DNA of 64,000 nt from Ophiobolus disseminans (GCA_010093685.1 MU006223.1:263769-327768); one strand, 5' to 3'. Positions 10,108 through 22,402 are shown, counted from the first letter of the stretch. Notes: generated from the letters alone by a model not told the origin. Made by a program: numbers and translations.

Positions 10108-11427
10108 TCATACCGGTGTAGATGACAAGAGCTCGCTATAGATTAACTGCGCCTTCAGATGCAACGTCATCTTCTTCGACTGCGCTTTGCTCGTAGTCTG
10201 CTTTCTCCGCTCATGTCCATACCGAACCTTCGAAGTATCGTACTGGCCCCACTTGTGCATACCTTTCAGCGCAGTGCTTGCATCCAACTTAAAGCCTGTG
10301 ATAGCAATGGGCTCATCAATCAGCATCGGAAGACTGAGCTTGCCGGAAAACTCCAGCTCTGTCATGTCAGAGAATTCGATAAGCCCGCGATCCGCAAAAA
10401 CGTGATCAGGCTTTATGAAAAGTCTGTGGTCATCACGGAGCCGGTACTCGCATGTGGAGGTTGGCGGAATTGTAGAATTCGTCTTAACCGGCTGGAAATG
10501 TTGACCTCCGTCATCGCTTGTTGCGTTACCAAGAGACTCCCATGCTACGAGATAATCCGCCCCCACTCTTTGGATTGCGTTGTCTTGATCGTTCTGTGGT
10601 TGAAATTGATGTCCACTTAGCTCATGCTGCAGACAACACCGTTTCGCTAGATGCTCTTTGCTGCTTCCTAGGACCATGCTTCCCGTCAACAATCCGAGGT
10701 CCAAGTATGCTTCCAATACTCTGTTTTCCATGGTCCCTACGGAAAGAAACCCAATCTCGAGCCGCAGCTGGTCTGCTATCGCAGGGATCCTCTCCGCAAT
10801 ATGAGGACATATCACCGTATAAGATCCAGTAACCAAAATGTAATACTGTCTCGGACGGAAAGCATCGAACTGGGCTGCCTGTATCTTCGAGAGGGCCCTC
10901 GATAGAGGTTTGGATGGCTTGGGTCGAAAAGGTGCAATTGGAGTAGATGATACCGGCTCGCTAATGACAGATGGTGTGGGCCTGGCACTGGCAGGCGTGA
11001 TTGGCTCATCTTCCGTGAGATCCACCATGGGCAGTAGTCGCTTCGAACGCGGTTCGACTTTGATTGTATCAGCATCATCTTCCTGGGAAGGTGGCTCTTG
11101 TTGGCCGTCCAACTCCACGCTGGGCGAGGCGGACCCACAGGGTCGCTCTATCCGTGGTCTTTTATTTCCAGAACCGGTCGAAGCCGTTGGTCCATCTCCT
11201 TCATCTGACCTCTTACTGGCTGTTCCGTACTTTTTGCGCCATTGTTATTCCAGTTCAGGCCACACCCTGATTGGGTGCAAGATTTCTGGCAATTGCTCGC
11301 GACTAAGCACAATCTCTTTCAACTTCCCCACCAAAATGTCCCTTTTGTAAGCAGCACCTGCGGGAGTCTCGCCGTGTTTGATGACGTCCCAGAATATGAG
11401 CTGGGCAATCAGCCAGTCCTTGCTCAT
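10108..11427 (-). pseudogene. Tandem paralogue 1 of an unrecognised fungal family, with one internal stop
   Basis: ATG at 11427 (MSKDWLIAQLIFWDVIKHGE) opens a reading frame interrupted by a single TAA at about 11246. It then continues in the same frame (QWRKKYGTASKR...) to a TGA at 10108-10110. The order is an N-terminal helical module, an acidic disordered linker and a C-terminal domain with YYILVTGSYTVICPHI and QLRLEIGFL. It aligns along its length with the gene at 12011-13267, including WL-x-AQL-x-F at the N terminus and GSY-x5-I...QLRL at the core. The downstream part alone has an ATG at about 11028 and could make about 306 residues. Whether the stop is real decay or bypassed by an unusual splice cannot be decided here. 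No function known. Confidence 0.6.
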
Positions 11428-11463
11428 ATAGTCGTCAGATACGACGGCGACATTTTGGTTTAG

Positions 11464-12010
11464 GCCTAGCTTCCTCCGGACGGAAGCAAGGCTCTCGCGC
11501 TTAATCTTATTTGTCAGATATCCACTATATCAACCTTCAGGCTACAACAGCGAGAAGGTCGGCCTTTTTGTTGTCTGACATTATTTATAGTACAGTCGGA
11601 GCCATCGTTGGAATAGTCGACTGTCGCACGTGAATGACGAACAGTCCGCGGTGTGCGCGTAGATTGGGCCATGTTGTTTGTTGTGAGGTTGCAAGTCGGC
11701 AGCAGAAGGGATTGTTGGCGTGACGAACGCCTCTTGGCCAACGACACCTGGGCACTGACCAAGACATCCGATCAACGCAGTACATCACATACCGGTATAA
11801 GCGGTTCGCGATACTTTACGTAAGTCGTCAGCAAGGTATGGAATTTTTCGATATTTAATACTTGGAGTATTATGAAGGTCAACGCCGAGAGTACGCTAGT
11901 CAACCAGGATGCAGTCTAATTTGAGCAGCAATACGGACTATTATACAACTAGAGCTTGAATTGTGACAGGGAACAAAACACAAAGCACTGTACAAGCCAT
12001 CCACAGCTCC
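11464..12010. other. Intergenic region between the tandem paralogues
   Basis: About 550 bases with no supported gene; short overlapping minus-strand frames at 11514-11788 have random composition. Confidence 0.4.
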
Positions 12011-13267
12011 TTATGACTTGTTCCATTCTGAACCATACCTGATATTGACAGTTTCGTACTCCGACCAGGCCCGCCAACCGCTTCTCGTCGCCCTCTCCTG
12101 AAGTTTGAACCCTTCAAAGCCAACAGGCTTAGTGTCCAGCATGGGCAGGTAGATCTCTCCAGAGAAGCTAAGACCTAATGTGTCGAGGAAATCTATCGAG
12201 CAAGCGTCCGCGAAGGTTTGACTAGGTCTCATAAACAACTTGCGATCGTCCTGACACCTAAATTCACCTATGAAAGAAAGTGGCTGCGACAAATCGAAAT
12301 CCACTGGAGCAATTTTCAGAGAGCTGCCAGACGATTCGTCAACCGGAAGTTTCGTTCGAGCGGCACGGGATAGCTCCTTGAGTTTTTGTGTTTCTTCGTT
12401 TGGTGTGTTTGTTGAGCGACTCTGGCGGCAGCACCAGATATCGAAAGAATCTGAGTTCAAGCCCAAAGCAATTGTGCCGTTGAAGAGACCAAGATTGAGG
12501 TGGGCCTCTAATATTCCATCGTTTTCCGTGTATTTCGGAAGGAACATGATATCTAAACGAAGCTGGCCTTCCAAGCCGGGATAGCGATCCTCGATAGTTG
12601 GGCAGCTGATCGCATATGATCCGACGGCCGAAAGTAGGTGCTGTTTGCGCCGAAAGCTTTTCACTTTAGTCCACTGAGCTGCCCAGATCTCGCTGCGTGC
12701 TGTAATACGTGACTCAATCTCCTCCTCAGAGCTTTCACTATCCCCGTCGCTTTCCACCTCTTGCTCATTTTCATTGTCCCCGTCGCTTTCCACTTCATGC
12801 TCATTTTCCCCTGGATGATCAAGTTTGACCAGCAACTCCATTCCAACTTCTCGCTCAGTTTGGATCTCCACTGTCTTGATATTCGCCCGACCTTTTGACT
12901 TGTTCAGTCTGGCTCGCTTTGACTGAAATGTAGACTGAGGTTCCCCTGCGTCGGAAGCGCGTGGTCTCTTTTGACTAGACCCAGCACCTTGCTGCGAAGT
13001 TCCGGTCGAGTACTTGTCCGTCCAAGCCTCTTCGAGCATGCGGAACTTGTCTCGCAGTAGCATCATAGTCTGGAAACAATCAGCTTTCCTGCAAGGTTTG
13101 CATAAACTATGTCTGGAGCGAGCACCTACTTGGTTGATTGGCTTTGATTCTCTCAGCACACGCATCATCACATCTTTCGTGTACGAGTCTTTTCGCTTTC
13201 AGCCATCTGCGCATCCTCAGAATACAAGTTGGGCATAGAGCCAGTCCTTACGAAGGTATCCGGCCAT
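12011..13267 (-). pseudogene. Tandem paralogue 2 of the same unrecognised family, with broken N terminus
   Basis: ATG at 13267 gives MAGYLRKDWLYAQLVF, then TGA, six codons, and a second TGA. The same frame resumes as KRKDSYTKDVMMRVLRES, which matches the YKRDILVGKLKE segment of paralogue 1. A 60-nt intron (donor GTAGGT, acceptor TTTCCAG) is visible before TMMLLRDKFRMLEEAW. The acidic linker contains two copies of an ESDGD(N/S)E repeat, followed by the conserved core (SAVGSYAISCPTIEDR, EGQLRLDIMFLP) and a stop at 12011-12013. Translation could restart at an internal ATG and give a protein lacking the first module. The broken N terminus parallels paralogue 1, but the lesions are at different codons. 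Confidence 0.6.
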
Positions 13268-13855
13268 GTTGGTATTAGTCTCGCGACCGTGGTTCGCGAT
13301 TTTAGCCTGTACAACTGGGTGATCATCTTTTGTCATGACCGTCAATTGTGTAAATTGAGCCATCATAGGTAAAGACCGCCCCATCGCTCTCAATCAAGAC
13401 ACGTCCATTCATGAATCCGTACATTTTTGGTGCTTCGATGAGTTTGGCTGAGTTGACGATGACGTTTGCTTGACGTTTTCGTCAACTCCTGAAACAGCCC
13501 TGGAGTAGCGTATCACGCTAAAGTAAAGCTAGCACAGATGCAGCTTAGGGAGATAAAACGCGTCGCGTCTGCACGTGCCCTTCCCGACCTCCAATCGCCA
13601 CCATCATGAATCTTCCCACCACGAAAACACACCATTATCTCGTCTTGAATAGTGTGCAGGGAAGCTATACAAAAGCCCCCTTGCTCCATCCTATCCAAGA
13701 CGACAATTCCGCATTCCGTTATGAAGTCTGCACTGCTTCGAATTGGTCCTTCCTAGGACAACAGCATCGTGCGTTTGTCACTTACGGTTCCTCTGCAACC
13801 TGCGAGTCTAAGACATCTTGTGTTGATAGCACTATGTATCGAGATATTGCCACCC
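13268..13855. other. Intergenic region before the first solo LTR
   Basis: Nothing supported. A plus-strand open frame beginning at 13606 runs into the LTR at 13861-14022; most of its length is repeat-derived, so it is not called as a gene. Confidence 0.4.
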
Positions 13856-13860
13856 TCTAT

Positions 13861-14022
13861 TGTCAGCCTGGCACCTTAGTTCACATGGTACACTGTGGAC
13901 TGCATCTCCACGTGACTCTTAGTCACTGGCTTACTCATCATGTTGTGTATATAATCGCTCTATGTAGCTCTCTCAATACAAAAACCTTCTTCTCACTTTT
14001 GCCCTGTCTCCTACATCCGACA
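13861..14022 (+). repeat. Solo LTR, copy 1 (162 bp)
   Basis: Begins TGTCAG and ends CCGACA, i.e. the TG...CA boundaries of long terminal repeats. It is flanked by a perfect 5-bp direct repeat TCTAT at 13856-13860 and 14023-14027, the size expected for retroviral-type integrase. It contains a TATATAA box-like run near the middle. It differs from copy 2 (17320-17481) at 7 of 162 positions by eye, five of them C/T transitions. No internal retroelement sequence adjoins it, so it is a solo LTR left by recombination. Confidence 0.9.
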
Positions 14023-14027
14023 TCTAT

Positions 14028-14767
14028 CTTACGGGACTGTCCTATGCGCTCTATTAGCGCCGCAAAGCATCCCTCAGCGTCACAATCACATTTTCTGCAT
14101 GCTGTGTCAGTTAAACCGTTGGGAACAATCGATCTAATCTACAGCAAGTGGGGCAATCGCTTCTCGAGGACGCGACAATGATTTGCTAGGCCGAGCAAAC
14201 ATACTGACTTTTATCCGACCGCATGTGATGTATCGACTTGCTGTTGAGCGAATCCAGACTGTATTTCGGCCATTGAATTTTCTACTCAGTATCTTCATCC
14301 ATCTCATCTTTAATTCGTAGGATCGTATGGCTAGCTCGGCACGTATATAACATGGTTATTTATTTGCCTCGTTTCATCGACACTACATGTTCGACAATGG
14401 GAACTTTGTTTTTTGCCTTCTGTCAGCATGCCAATCGGCACGATCATCAGCTTCTTTCACTAGGTCATGAGAGCAAACGCAGACCATGACGTAAACCAGG
14501 TCGACTGCCGCCGCATGGCAACAGAGCCTGGTCGAGGGGTTTTCAAACCGAGACCCTTCCCTCTGCCTAGCAACAATACAAACACCTCATCCACTTAGCT
14601 CCATATTCCTCAAGCTCAACGCTCGTCTCACATACACCGAAGCCCCCAACTTTCGGTAATTCATTGATCCTCAACGCCTCTAGTAACCGAAAGGTTATCC
14701 AAAGAACACTTCGCCCCACGATTCATCATCAACATCAACCGATCGTCTTTAGAACATCTCGAACACG
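14028..14767. other. Intergenic region, promoter side of the gene at 14768
   Basis: About 740 bases without a supported gene. The last 150 bases before the ATG at 14768 are pyrimidine- and CA-rich, as is common for fungal 5' leaders. Confidence 0.4.
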
Positions 14768-16928
14768 ATGGTCTCAAAACAGAATAAGAACCTCCGTCGA
14801 GAGGCCATACAGCGTGCTGAAAAGTACGAGGAGGAACAGCAGAAGAAATTAGCAGACAATATTGCAGCAAAGGCGGCACATGGTAAGCCGAGTGTGGGCT
14901 AGCAGACGACGTCTTTCTCCACTAACATCGCTCTAGACGGTAGCTCATCTGACCACGCGGCGACCTCTAAGATGATGATCAATCCAGCGACCGGGCGCAA
15001 GCTACGCGTTGATAGTAAGTTCTTTCATCCATCAATATTTCTAATTAGAGCTAATAGTTGTTATAGTGGCAACTGATCTTTCGACTTTTGGTCCGGCGAA
15101 GCACAACTTTGTCGCCGGTCCCAACCAAGACCCTAGTATCTTCGATATGCTTGCTGCGCGTTGCAACACTGAGCCAGAGGCAAACGGGCTTCTACCATTA
15201 GGGAAGACAAATGTCGAGGGCGCATGTGAAGAAGGCCTACAAACAGAGCAGGTACAGGAAGAGCATGTGAATGAGGCACCCCTCACCATTCTCAACCGCA
15301 TCTTTGCGTCTGCCGAACCAGCTGCTTTGACAGTGCTCGTTAAGCATAGCCACACCTCATCTTCCGAGAAGGAGCGTCCTGCGCAGCTCACTACAATCCC
15401 GATGCACTCGGCATCGTACGATCTGCCTTCTTATCCCATAAATCTAGGTCGCCCAGGCGACGCGATCTTCATCGACCTATCCTCGTGGGCCAAGGAGGAG
15501 ACAGCACGCCTCCAGCAGCTCCAGATGAAGCAGACCACTTGCCAGAAGAGACGACTTCTAGAGGCATCTATGTCTAAGGACATGGAGCTCATGCTGTATC
15601 GTCAATTTGTCCCCATCATCTCGAAATCGGAACCAATTCCAGTCATCCCCCGTCCTACAGCGAGCAGTCCGGTTGCGACTTGGAAATCGGAGCGTATTTT
15701 CTTCGTTGATGTTGACGGAAACACTCGCTTAGTCGACCTCAACCAAACCCTTTACAACCTCGACGTGGAGATGGACGACGGTGCTTCAGATTTTGACTCG
15801 ATCGCCTCCCCGATGAAGATCGCTCAATGGCTGGCGCCAAACTCGGCAGCGACTGACACGACGTCATCGGATGAAAGCACTGAAGAGGTTGACTCGGATG
15901 AACTCGCTGAGTTCGAGCAGTTCAATTGTGAATTCATCACGAGGGAGGCTGCGCAGGTTGACGGCGAAACAACACCTGCTACCACCCTGAACCTGTCGGA
16001 CGACGAGGATATCATTGATCCATGTCTCGTGTCTACGTCGGCTCATGGCGTCGAGACTGTATACCTCAGTGATGGCATCTCATCAGGAACTGCAGCTTCT
16101 ACCACGCGATCTTCAGAAACACAGGTGCTGGAGGCGATCCCTAACTTGGATGACGACGTGGTTCCAATGACAACAACAGACTATCGACAGTTTGTGGATC
16201 TTGAGGACCAAGAATCATTGCTCATGAACAACAACGTTGACACACAACACGATATCATCTCCGAGTTGGACGCCGAGTCCATCGCTGAGTTCCATTCGCG
16301 ACGTGATGAGTGTGAGCTTGCCCTTGAGGCTGACGTGGAGGTCACACCCGTTGACACTACACTGTTCACCATGGTCGATACTGTGTATGCACCGGCTCAG
16401 ATCATCTCATACAAGACAGTCGTGTCGGCTATCGAGCTTAAAGAAGATGATGCCATCAACAAGACAACTGGAAGCGCAAAGTCCAGGCAAATCTTCTCCT
16501 CAGACTGGGCGAGCGAACTCATGCGGACCACACTAGGCACTAAGTCTCTGTTCACCTTCCTCGAGCACTTGGAACCAAGCGACGACGGTCGCACAAGCAA
16601 ATCAGCCATCGTCACGACCTTCCTGCAGCTCGTCAGCATAGAGCGCAAGGAGCTGGGCGAGCGTGCTCTACCCTCGTCATATACCACATCCTCTGTCCTG
16701 GCCAGCAAGATCGTGCCGCACACGACCTTCCTCGGCATCACTTCGCTTGCAACTTTGCTTGCCCAGTTCGGATTCGGTATGCACGGCGAGACGACGGTGG
16801 ACGAAGTTTACCGCGTGTTCAAGGCTGAAAGCAAAGAAGATCTTTGTCTCCAGGTCAAGGCGTCGACGGGCGTCATCGGGGCACTTGGCTTTCGGTTGGG
16901 AAAGTTGCCTAAATTTGAGATGGTTTAG
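14768..16928 (+). CDS. Low-complexity acidic protein A with a shared C-terminal domain (new family candidate)
   Basis: Three exons, 14768-14882, 14937-15014 and 15067-16928, joined by introns with donors GTAAGC and GTAAGT and acceptors CTAG and ATAG. They sum to 2,055 nt (684 residues). The N terminus (MVSKQNKNLRREAIQRAEKY) is a basic coiled coil. The middle is acidic and Ser/Thr/Asp-rich and likely disordered. Residues near 560-635 form a folded-looking segment with FL-x26-ER-x24-H-x3-LG-x3-L-x2-LL, also seen in the genes at 18400 and 26402. No signal peptide, membrane helix or known domain is recognised. The gene is intact, unlike its relative at 18400. Function unknown. Confidence 0.8.
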
Positions 16929-17314
16929 GTGAGGCTACCAATATTAGGTGCTGCCACTAAAGGTAGCCGCACATTGTTATTGTTGTTTGCAAGGCGTGGT
17001 GTACTTCATTGGATTATCGCACGTGAAGTGTGAGGGTGATATGTTCGCATAGCCTTCAAGAATAGTTGAGACTAGTCTGAAGATTTGTGTGAACTGGTGT
17101 GTCGGCGTTCAGGAGAATGTTGGACATCATTGGATGGGCGGCGAAGAAGTATGGGCATGCTTCTCTTGACTTCATCGATTCATATGCGCACGATGTATTC
17201 TGCTTTATACAATTTTATTGTACACACCTACCATACGCATGTTATAAACGTCATCAAATATTCTGTGTACTCGAATGACGCCAGCCAAAGTTGCATGTGC
17301 CAAATCATTGTGTA
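16929..17314. other. Intergenic region before the second solo LTR
   Basis: About 390 bases, nothing identified apart from the presumed 3' UTR of the preceding gene. Confidence 0.4.
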
Positions 17315-17319
17315 TCAGA

Positions 17320-17481
17320 TGTCAGCATGGCACCTTAGTTCACATGGTACACTGTGGACTGCATCTCTACGTGACTCTCAGTCACTGGCTTACTCATCAT
17401 GTTGTGTATATAATCGCTCTATGTAGCTCCCTCAATACAACAACCTTCTTCTTACTTTTGCCCTGTCTCCCACATCCGACA
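17320..17481 (+). repeat. Solo LTR, copy 2 (162 bp)
   Basis: Same length, orientation and TGTCAG...CCGACA boundaries as 13861-14022, but flanked by a different perfect 5-bp duplication, TCAGA at 17315-17319 and 17482-17486. Different target duplications show that the two copies are independent insertions and not the two ends of one element. Confidence 0.9.
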
Positions 17482-17486
17482 TCAGA

Positions 17487-18399
17487 CATGTTTGCAAAAC
17501 TCGTGGTTGCTCCATCGTAATTGCCTCAGATAATGCTGATGCTAGACGAGCAGTACGCAGTGCTTTACACAACGCAGGATCCAACAAGTGTATGTATAAA
17601 GGCGCCACACGCTACCTCTTTGCCCTGCGAATCGTCCGTCTCAACAAGCCAGACATCGGATGACTACGTTACATGTTGTTCTATACCACCAGATGACATC
17701 ATATTGTGAAAGTAATCAGCCTGTCTTTAGAGGCGCTATTAAAGATCTTGCTACACTTGCAACATTGTACGGGTCTATAATTTGGCTCAAGTTGTATCCC
17801 TTTGTATATACGGTGCTGACAGGAGATACTGTGCATTCATATTGCACATGGACGCGAAAACGACGTGTATACACTACAACACGAAGATGAGGGTACCCGT
17901 CCTTTTCCCCTTCCATCTCGCCCACCACAAGACCTGTACGCCCACATGCTCACCACCAGGCCCTCCGCCTCCACACCCGCACCCACACAAACAGATTCAC
18001 ACTCAAGAATGACGCATTCACAGATAGCGTTCCCATTCAGCATCCGTACACTTTGCTGAAAAGTGCCCTGTGCTCAAGGAGAAGCGCCTCTCACTAGCGT
18101 GCATTCCTTCACCCTCTCCGGATAAAGCCTTCATTCGCAGCCCGTTGAGTTGCTCCTCACCACTTTGGAACTCTCTACACCCACACTGAGATATCTTACC
18201 CTTCAACTTCAAGCCCCATTGGCTCGCTTGAACTCACGGTATTTAACAGTTGACTATCGATATCCATCTCTTTCCGAACAACCACTACTATCTTCATCAA
18301 CACTATCCCTATCAACAGTATCATACCAGGTAACTACTCACCCTTCTTCTAACCAAAGTTCTGTCTTGGTACTAATATACAACAGATATTCCTAAGACC
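17487..18399. other. Intergenic region and 5' leader of pseudogene B
   Basis: Mostly featureless. At 18330-18385 there is a well-formed intron upstream of the ATG at 18400: donor GTAACT, an ACTAAT branch-point-like sequence and acceptor CAACAG, 56 nt. The leader is CT-rich. This suggests that the gene downstream once had, or still has, a spliced transcript. Confidence 0.5.
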
Positions 18400-21306
18400 A
18401 TGTCTCCATCAACATCCACCCAGCGCGCCAACAAGGTCTCCAGCAAGGCCATCGATAGCTTCTTCGTCGACAACAAGCCCAAGGGCAAGTCAAACTCCAC
18501 GTCTCTCCATAAACGTTCCGACACTAACACCACAACAGCCACCCAACTCGTCGTTGCCAAGTCTGTCCTTGACGACACTTGTTTCGTGCGTCCCGAGTTC
18601 GAGTCGTCCGGCTTCCAGTCCACCAAGGATCTGGCGACCGACAAGATCCCAGCTGTCCCAGCTAAGTAGAAGGTCAAGACCGTTAAGCCTCCGCCCTTGA
18701 ATCTATGGTTCAAGGACGCTGCTCCTAAATTTTGCCCTCTGGCCTAGCAATCTCTGGCTACTTCCACTCCGAAGTCTTCGAAGTCTGGATCGTCAACTTC
18801 TGCGCCGTCGCGCTCCTCGTCAATATCATCTCGTTCGTTTGCGTCTGCCGCCTCAGGCGTCGCAAAGCCTGGCCAGTCTGGGACTGTGGAGCGTCCTCTT
18901 CAGCCCGCGGATCCCAAGAAGCCGGGTCCGTGGATGGAGGCTACTAGCAAGAAGAACGGGAAGAAGCCGAAGGAGTCACAGGTCGACAAGTCTGTGAAGA
19001 TTCCCGGTGCTGCTCTTGCGAGCAAGCCGATTGTCAAGGCTCCACCTCCGAAGGCAACGTCCAACGGCAAATCGCCGGTTCCGGCACAAAAGGTTGCCTC
19101 GCCTGCGAAGTCCATGTCCCCACCTCCTGAGCATATCGAAGTTGACGCTCCCGAACAGCCTTGGACGACTGTTGAGGACAAGCGCAAGAAGGCGCCACAG
19201 CCTAACAAGACTGCGAGCATCTCCAAGGCCAAGACACCAGCCACTGCCACCCCATCGAAGAAAGCTAAGGTGTCGAAGGGCGTTCCTTCACCCGCAGTCC
19301 CCAAGAAAACTGCCGTTCCGGCAATGCCATCAGGAAAGGAGATGATTGACACAGTGCCTGCCACCCTGAAAGAGCAGCCGTGGGTTAACGTCACCAGCAA
19401 GAAGTCAAAGTCCGCCTCTCTGACGGAGGAGAACGCCACTCCGCTTCCTTCATCATTCGAGCCATCGACCAAAGTGTTCATGAACGATTTCCGAGCTCTT
19501 CTGCATTGGACGAGACCCCTGCGAAAGAGGCCGTTAAGACTTCCACTGATGTGCCGACTTCCAAGAAGCCCGTCACGCTCACGACATCGGCACCAGTCCA
19601 AATTCAGAGATTCCGCCGCCTTCCATCCAAGAAGGACTCGGAAGAGTGCTGCATGAGTCCCGCGAAGAAGGTTGCGAAACCAGCGGTTGTTCCTGCTGTG
19701 AAGCCAGTGGTCGACATCTCTTCGAGCTCCGGCTCCGTCTCCAAGTCTTGTGAGCTCGATTTCCCAACTGAGGTGGCTACTCCAGTCGTTGCGCAACCTA
19801 CCATAGTTGAGCCTACTCCAGCGGAACCTGCTGTCGAGACTGTGGTGGCCAAGTCCGGCGGTAAAAAGTCTGACGGCCAGCGCCGAAAGTTGCAGAAGCT
19901 CAAGGCGAAGAATGCTCTACCTATCGTGGCTCAGCAGGCCGCGGCTGAGGCAAAGGATGCCATTATGCCTGTGCTTCCTGTTGCGGATTCACCAACTCCA
20001 GAGACTATTTCCATGGCAGCTCCTGAGGTTGAAGTTATTGCGGACACTGCCATGAGCATGAAGCATGAGCCAACTCCCGAGCCTGCGGTTGTTGATAACA
20101 CTTCTATTGTCGATATGGAGCATGAGCCAGCTCTTGAGCCGCAGTTGTTGCCGACACTCCCACTTTCGGCGTGCAGCGTGGGGCTGCTCGTGAGATCATA
20201 GTCTCTTCCGACACGGCTCCTGTCGACGTGGAGTCTGAGTCACCTCCCAAGACCACTGACAATTCCAAGACAACCACGATCAGCATGGAGCTTGAGTCAG
20301 CTTCTGAAAACACAGTTCGTGCCAACGAAGCTACTATTGGTATGGAGCAAGAGTCTGATCCCGAGCCAGCGCTTTCCCCACGTCCATGGAATACCTCATG
20401 AAGGTACGCCTGATGGAGCACGTGAAGATTCAGTCATGTTTCATCCTCCAACACGGTTTCGACGACGACGAAGATGAGGATGCGCCTCAACAGCCTTCCG
20501 TTTGCTACGAGCAAATGGAGTCCCGCCACTTCCTTTGTCATGGCGATGATACGGATGAAGAGATGTCGATCGCCCAGTCTATTGACCAGGAGCAAGTTGT
20601 CCTTAACGGCGACATGCTGACCCTGGCTGATATTGCCATCGCGGAGATGGATTTCTACCACGACATTTCCGAGAAGGTGTCCGCTACCGACATGGCGGCG
20701 TTGCGAGAGATCTACGCCTATGGGCGCGAAGTCAAGCCTTTCGATGGTGATATGGATATTGTCGGTGAAGCCCCAGCTGCAGACGCCGACTCTGCCAATT
20801 CAGAGTCGATTTCCTCATCCACGCCCGCCACTGCAGTCCAGCCTGAGGATAGCGAACCCTCCGGAGGCAATGGACAATATGGAAACCAGCAATACGCGCC
20901 CGGCTCAGACCGCGCCGCTGACGCGATTATCAACACCACCATCGCCGTCGCCGATTTCTTGAACCTGCTCTCCACCACAGGCAGCTCCACCTCTACTTAC
21001 ACCAAGCTTCAAATCATCCAGACATTCGCAACATACTCGATCTGCGAGCGTGCATACATTGGTCTGGAGCCTCTGGAGAACTCGGCCAACGCAAGGCACC
21101 TGCTCGAGTCCACGATGCTGAAGCACATGGTTCGAATCGGCGTGGCCATGCTAGTGAACTTCCTCAATATGGTGGATTTTGGAGGATGACACGGCCAATT
21201 TTGACGCTGTGGCTAAGCGTGCGAGGAAGCTGTGAAGATGGAGACTGCTTATCGCAATTCGGCGATTGGAAAGAAGACGGCGCGGGCGCTGGGAAAATGT
21301 GCTTAG
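18400..21306 (+). pseudogene. Low-complexity protein B, decayed relative of genes at 14768 and 26402
   Basis: Coding potential starts at ATG 18400 (MSPSTSTQRANKVSSKAID). It is interrupted by TAG codons at about 18667 and 18748 in the same frame, then shifts frame near 19490, 20160, 20395 and 21180, with another shift close to the end. Pieces read through as one Lys/Ser/Pro/Glu-rich protein. Three copies of a PWxxVxxKK-type motif lie in the first half (PWMEATSKKN, PWTTVEDKRKK, PWVNVTSKKSK), and repeated MxxExxxEP units lie at 20050-20375. The C-terminal domain at 20946-21180 keeps FL-x28-ER-x24-H-x3-IG-x3-L-x2-FL. With at least two nonsense codons and four frameshifts it is called a pseudogene; some shifts could be unrecognised introns. 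Confidence 0.7.
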
Positions 21307-22400
21307 AGTAGCTGAATGGTAAGTGGGAGGAGCGGCGGTGGTTAGTAGGAGTTTGATCCAAAGCTCAATGATCACCGCTGTCCAGGGGGGTTATAAGGGA
21401 ATTTCAATGGTGGAGGAAATATTGCTATCATCCATATCGCGTTCAAGTGGAGTAGGTAGCTCACGAGCTGCTTTTATCAATAAGGTATCAATAAGGTGTC
21501 TGCCACCGAAGGACTTCCAGACGGAAACTGTGACTGTAAGAACGTGAATGTTTCAATGTATGACGTACCTTGGTACCCTTCCCCTATCGTTGCCCTCTAC
21601 AATCGCCAAGGTAACCTTCATTAGCGTAGCAAGAATGTTCCCTGCCTCACATTCAGCTCCCGTCCTCACCTTCCCAACGAAGATTTAGACCAGTCTCTCG
21701 TTAAGGAAGCCGCAGAAATTTAAACTGTCTCCCCATACACAATCCCCCCGTCCTTACCACCACTTCACTCCTCAGAACCCCGTCTCAACACTCTAACATC
21801 CCTCCTCACCCAGAAAGTCACCATACACGCACAGCTCGCAGCGACAATGCACCGCCTCGCAGCACACAACATCGACGTCTCCGTGCTCCGCGAGTCGAGC
21901 GTCGTCGTCCAAGATTAGGGAGGTATTGGTTGTGCGAGAAAGAGGCTCGTACAATATACAAGGCCTTTGCCAATGTTTGCGTAGATGTCGGGATAGCGAG
22001 GCGTGCGGAGAAGACGCTGAAGGAGAGGAAAGAGAAAAATACGATTGTGTTGACGGAGCTTCGTTTTGCTGGTTTCTAGGCTGGGGCAGAGTTATCGATA
22101 TCTGGACCTGATCTACGGAAATCTCCCTGATATCGAAACACACTTGTCCAACTTCATCGACTGCGAGATAGAGGCGTGCATGTGTTTCGTCTCCCAGCCA
22201 ATTCCGGCCGTTTAATAATCTTCGATGTCGTCTTGGTGTGGAGCTTGCTCCTCCGCCATATCAGCACCGCAATGACCCGTCGGCCGGTAATGACATTGCA
22301 AGCGGTGACCAACCTCCCGAGCCCAGTTCATCTTCCGCCATTTCAGCACTGCGCAGGAATGCCGTGATCTGTGCCTGCGTTACGCGCCTGTAGATGTCAG
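21307..22400. other. Decayed or unassigned sequence
   Basis: No intact gene. Protein-like fragments occur on the plus strand at 21770-21918 (LNTLTSLLTQKVTIHAQLAA, then VSVLRESSVVVQD and a stop). Another lies at 21955-22078 in a second frame (YKAFANVCVDVGIARRAEKT and on to a stop). They suggest remnants of a former gene, but no family is recognised. Confidence 0.3.
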
Positions 22401-22402
22401 GG

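Noticed and set aside
13606..14181. 191-codon plus-strand open frame
   Set aside because: Its centre is the 162-bp LTR at 13861-14022, and part of the same peptide recurs at the second LTR (17320-17481); no domain or homology outside the repeat.
13861..17481. Pair of LTRs as the two ends of one retrotransposon
   Set aside because: Target duplications differ, and the DNA between holds a spliced gene without gag/pol motifs.
18900..19796. 298-codon minus-strand open frame
   Set aside because: Antisense shadow of the Lys/Pro-rich pseudogene B; composition mirrors the coding strand.
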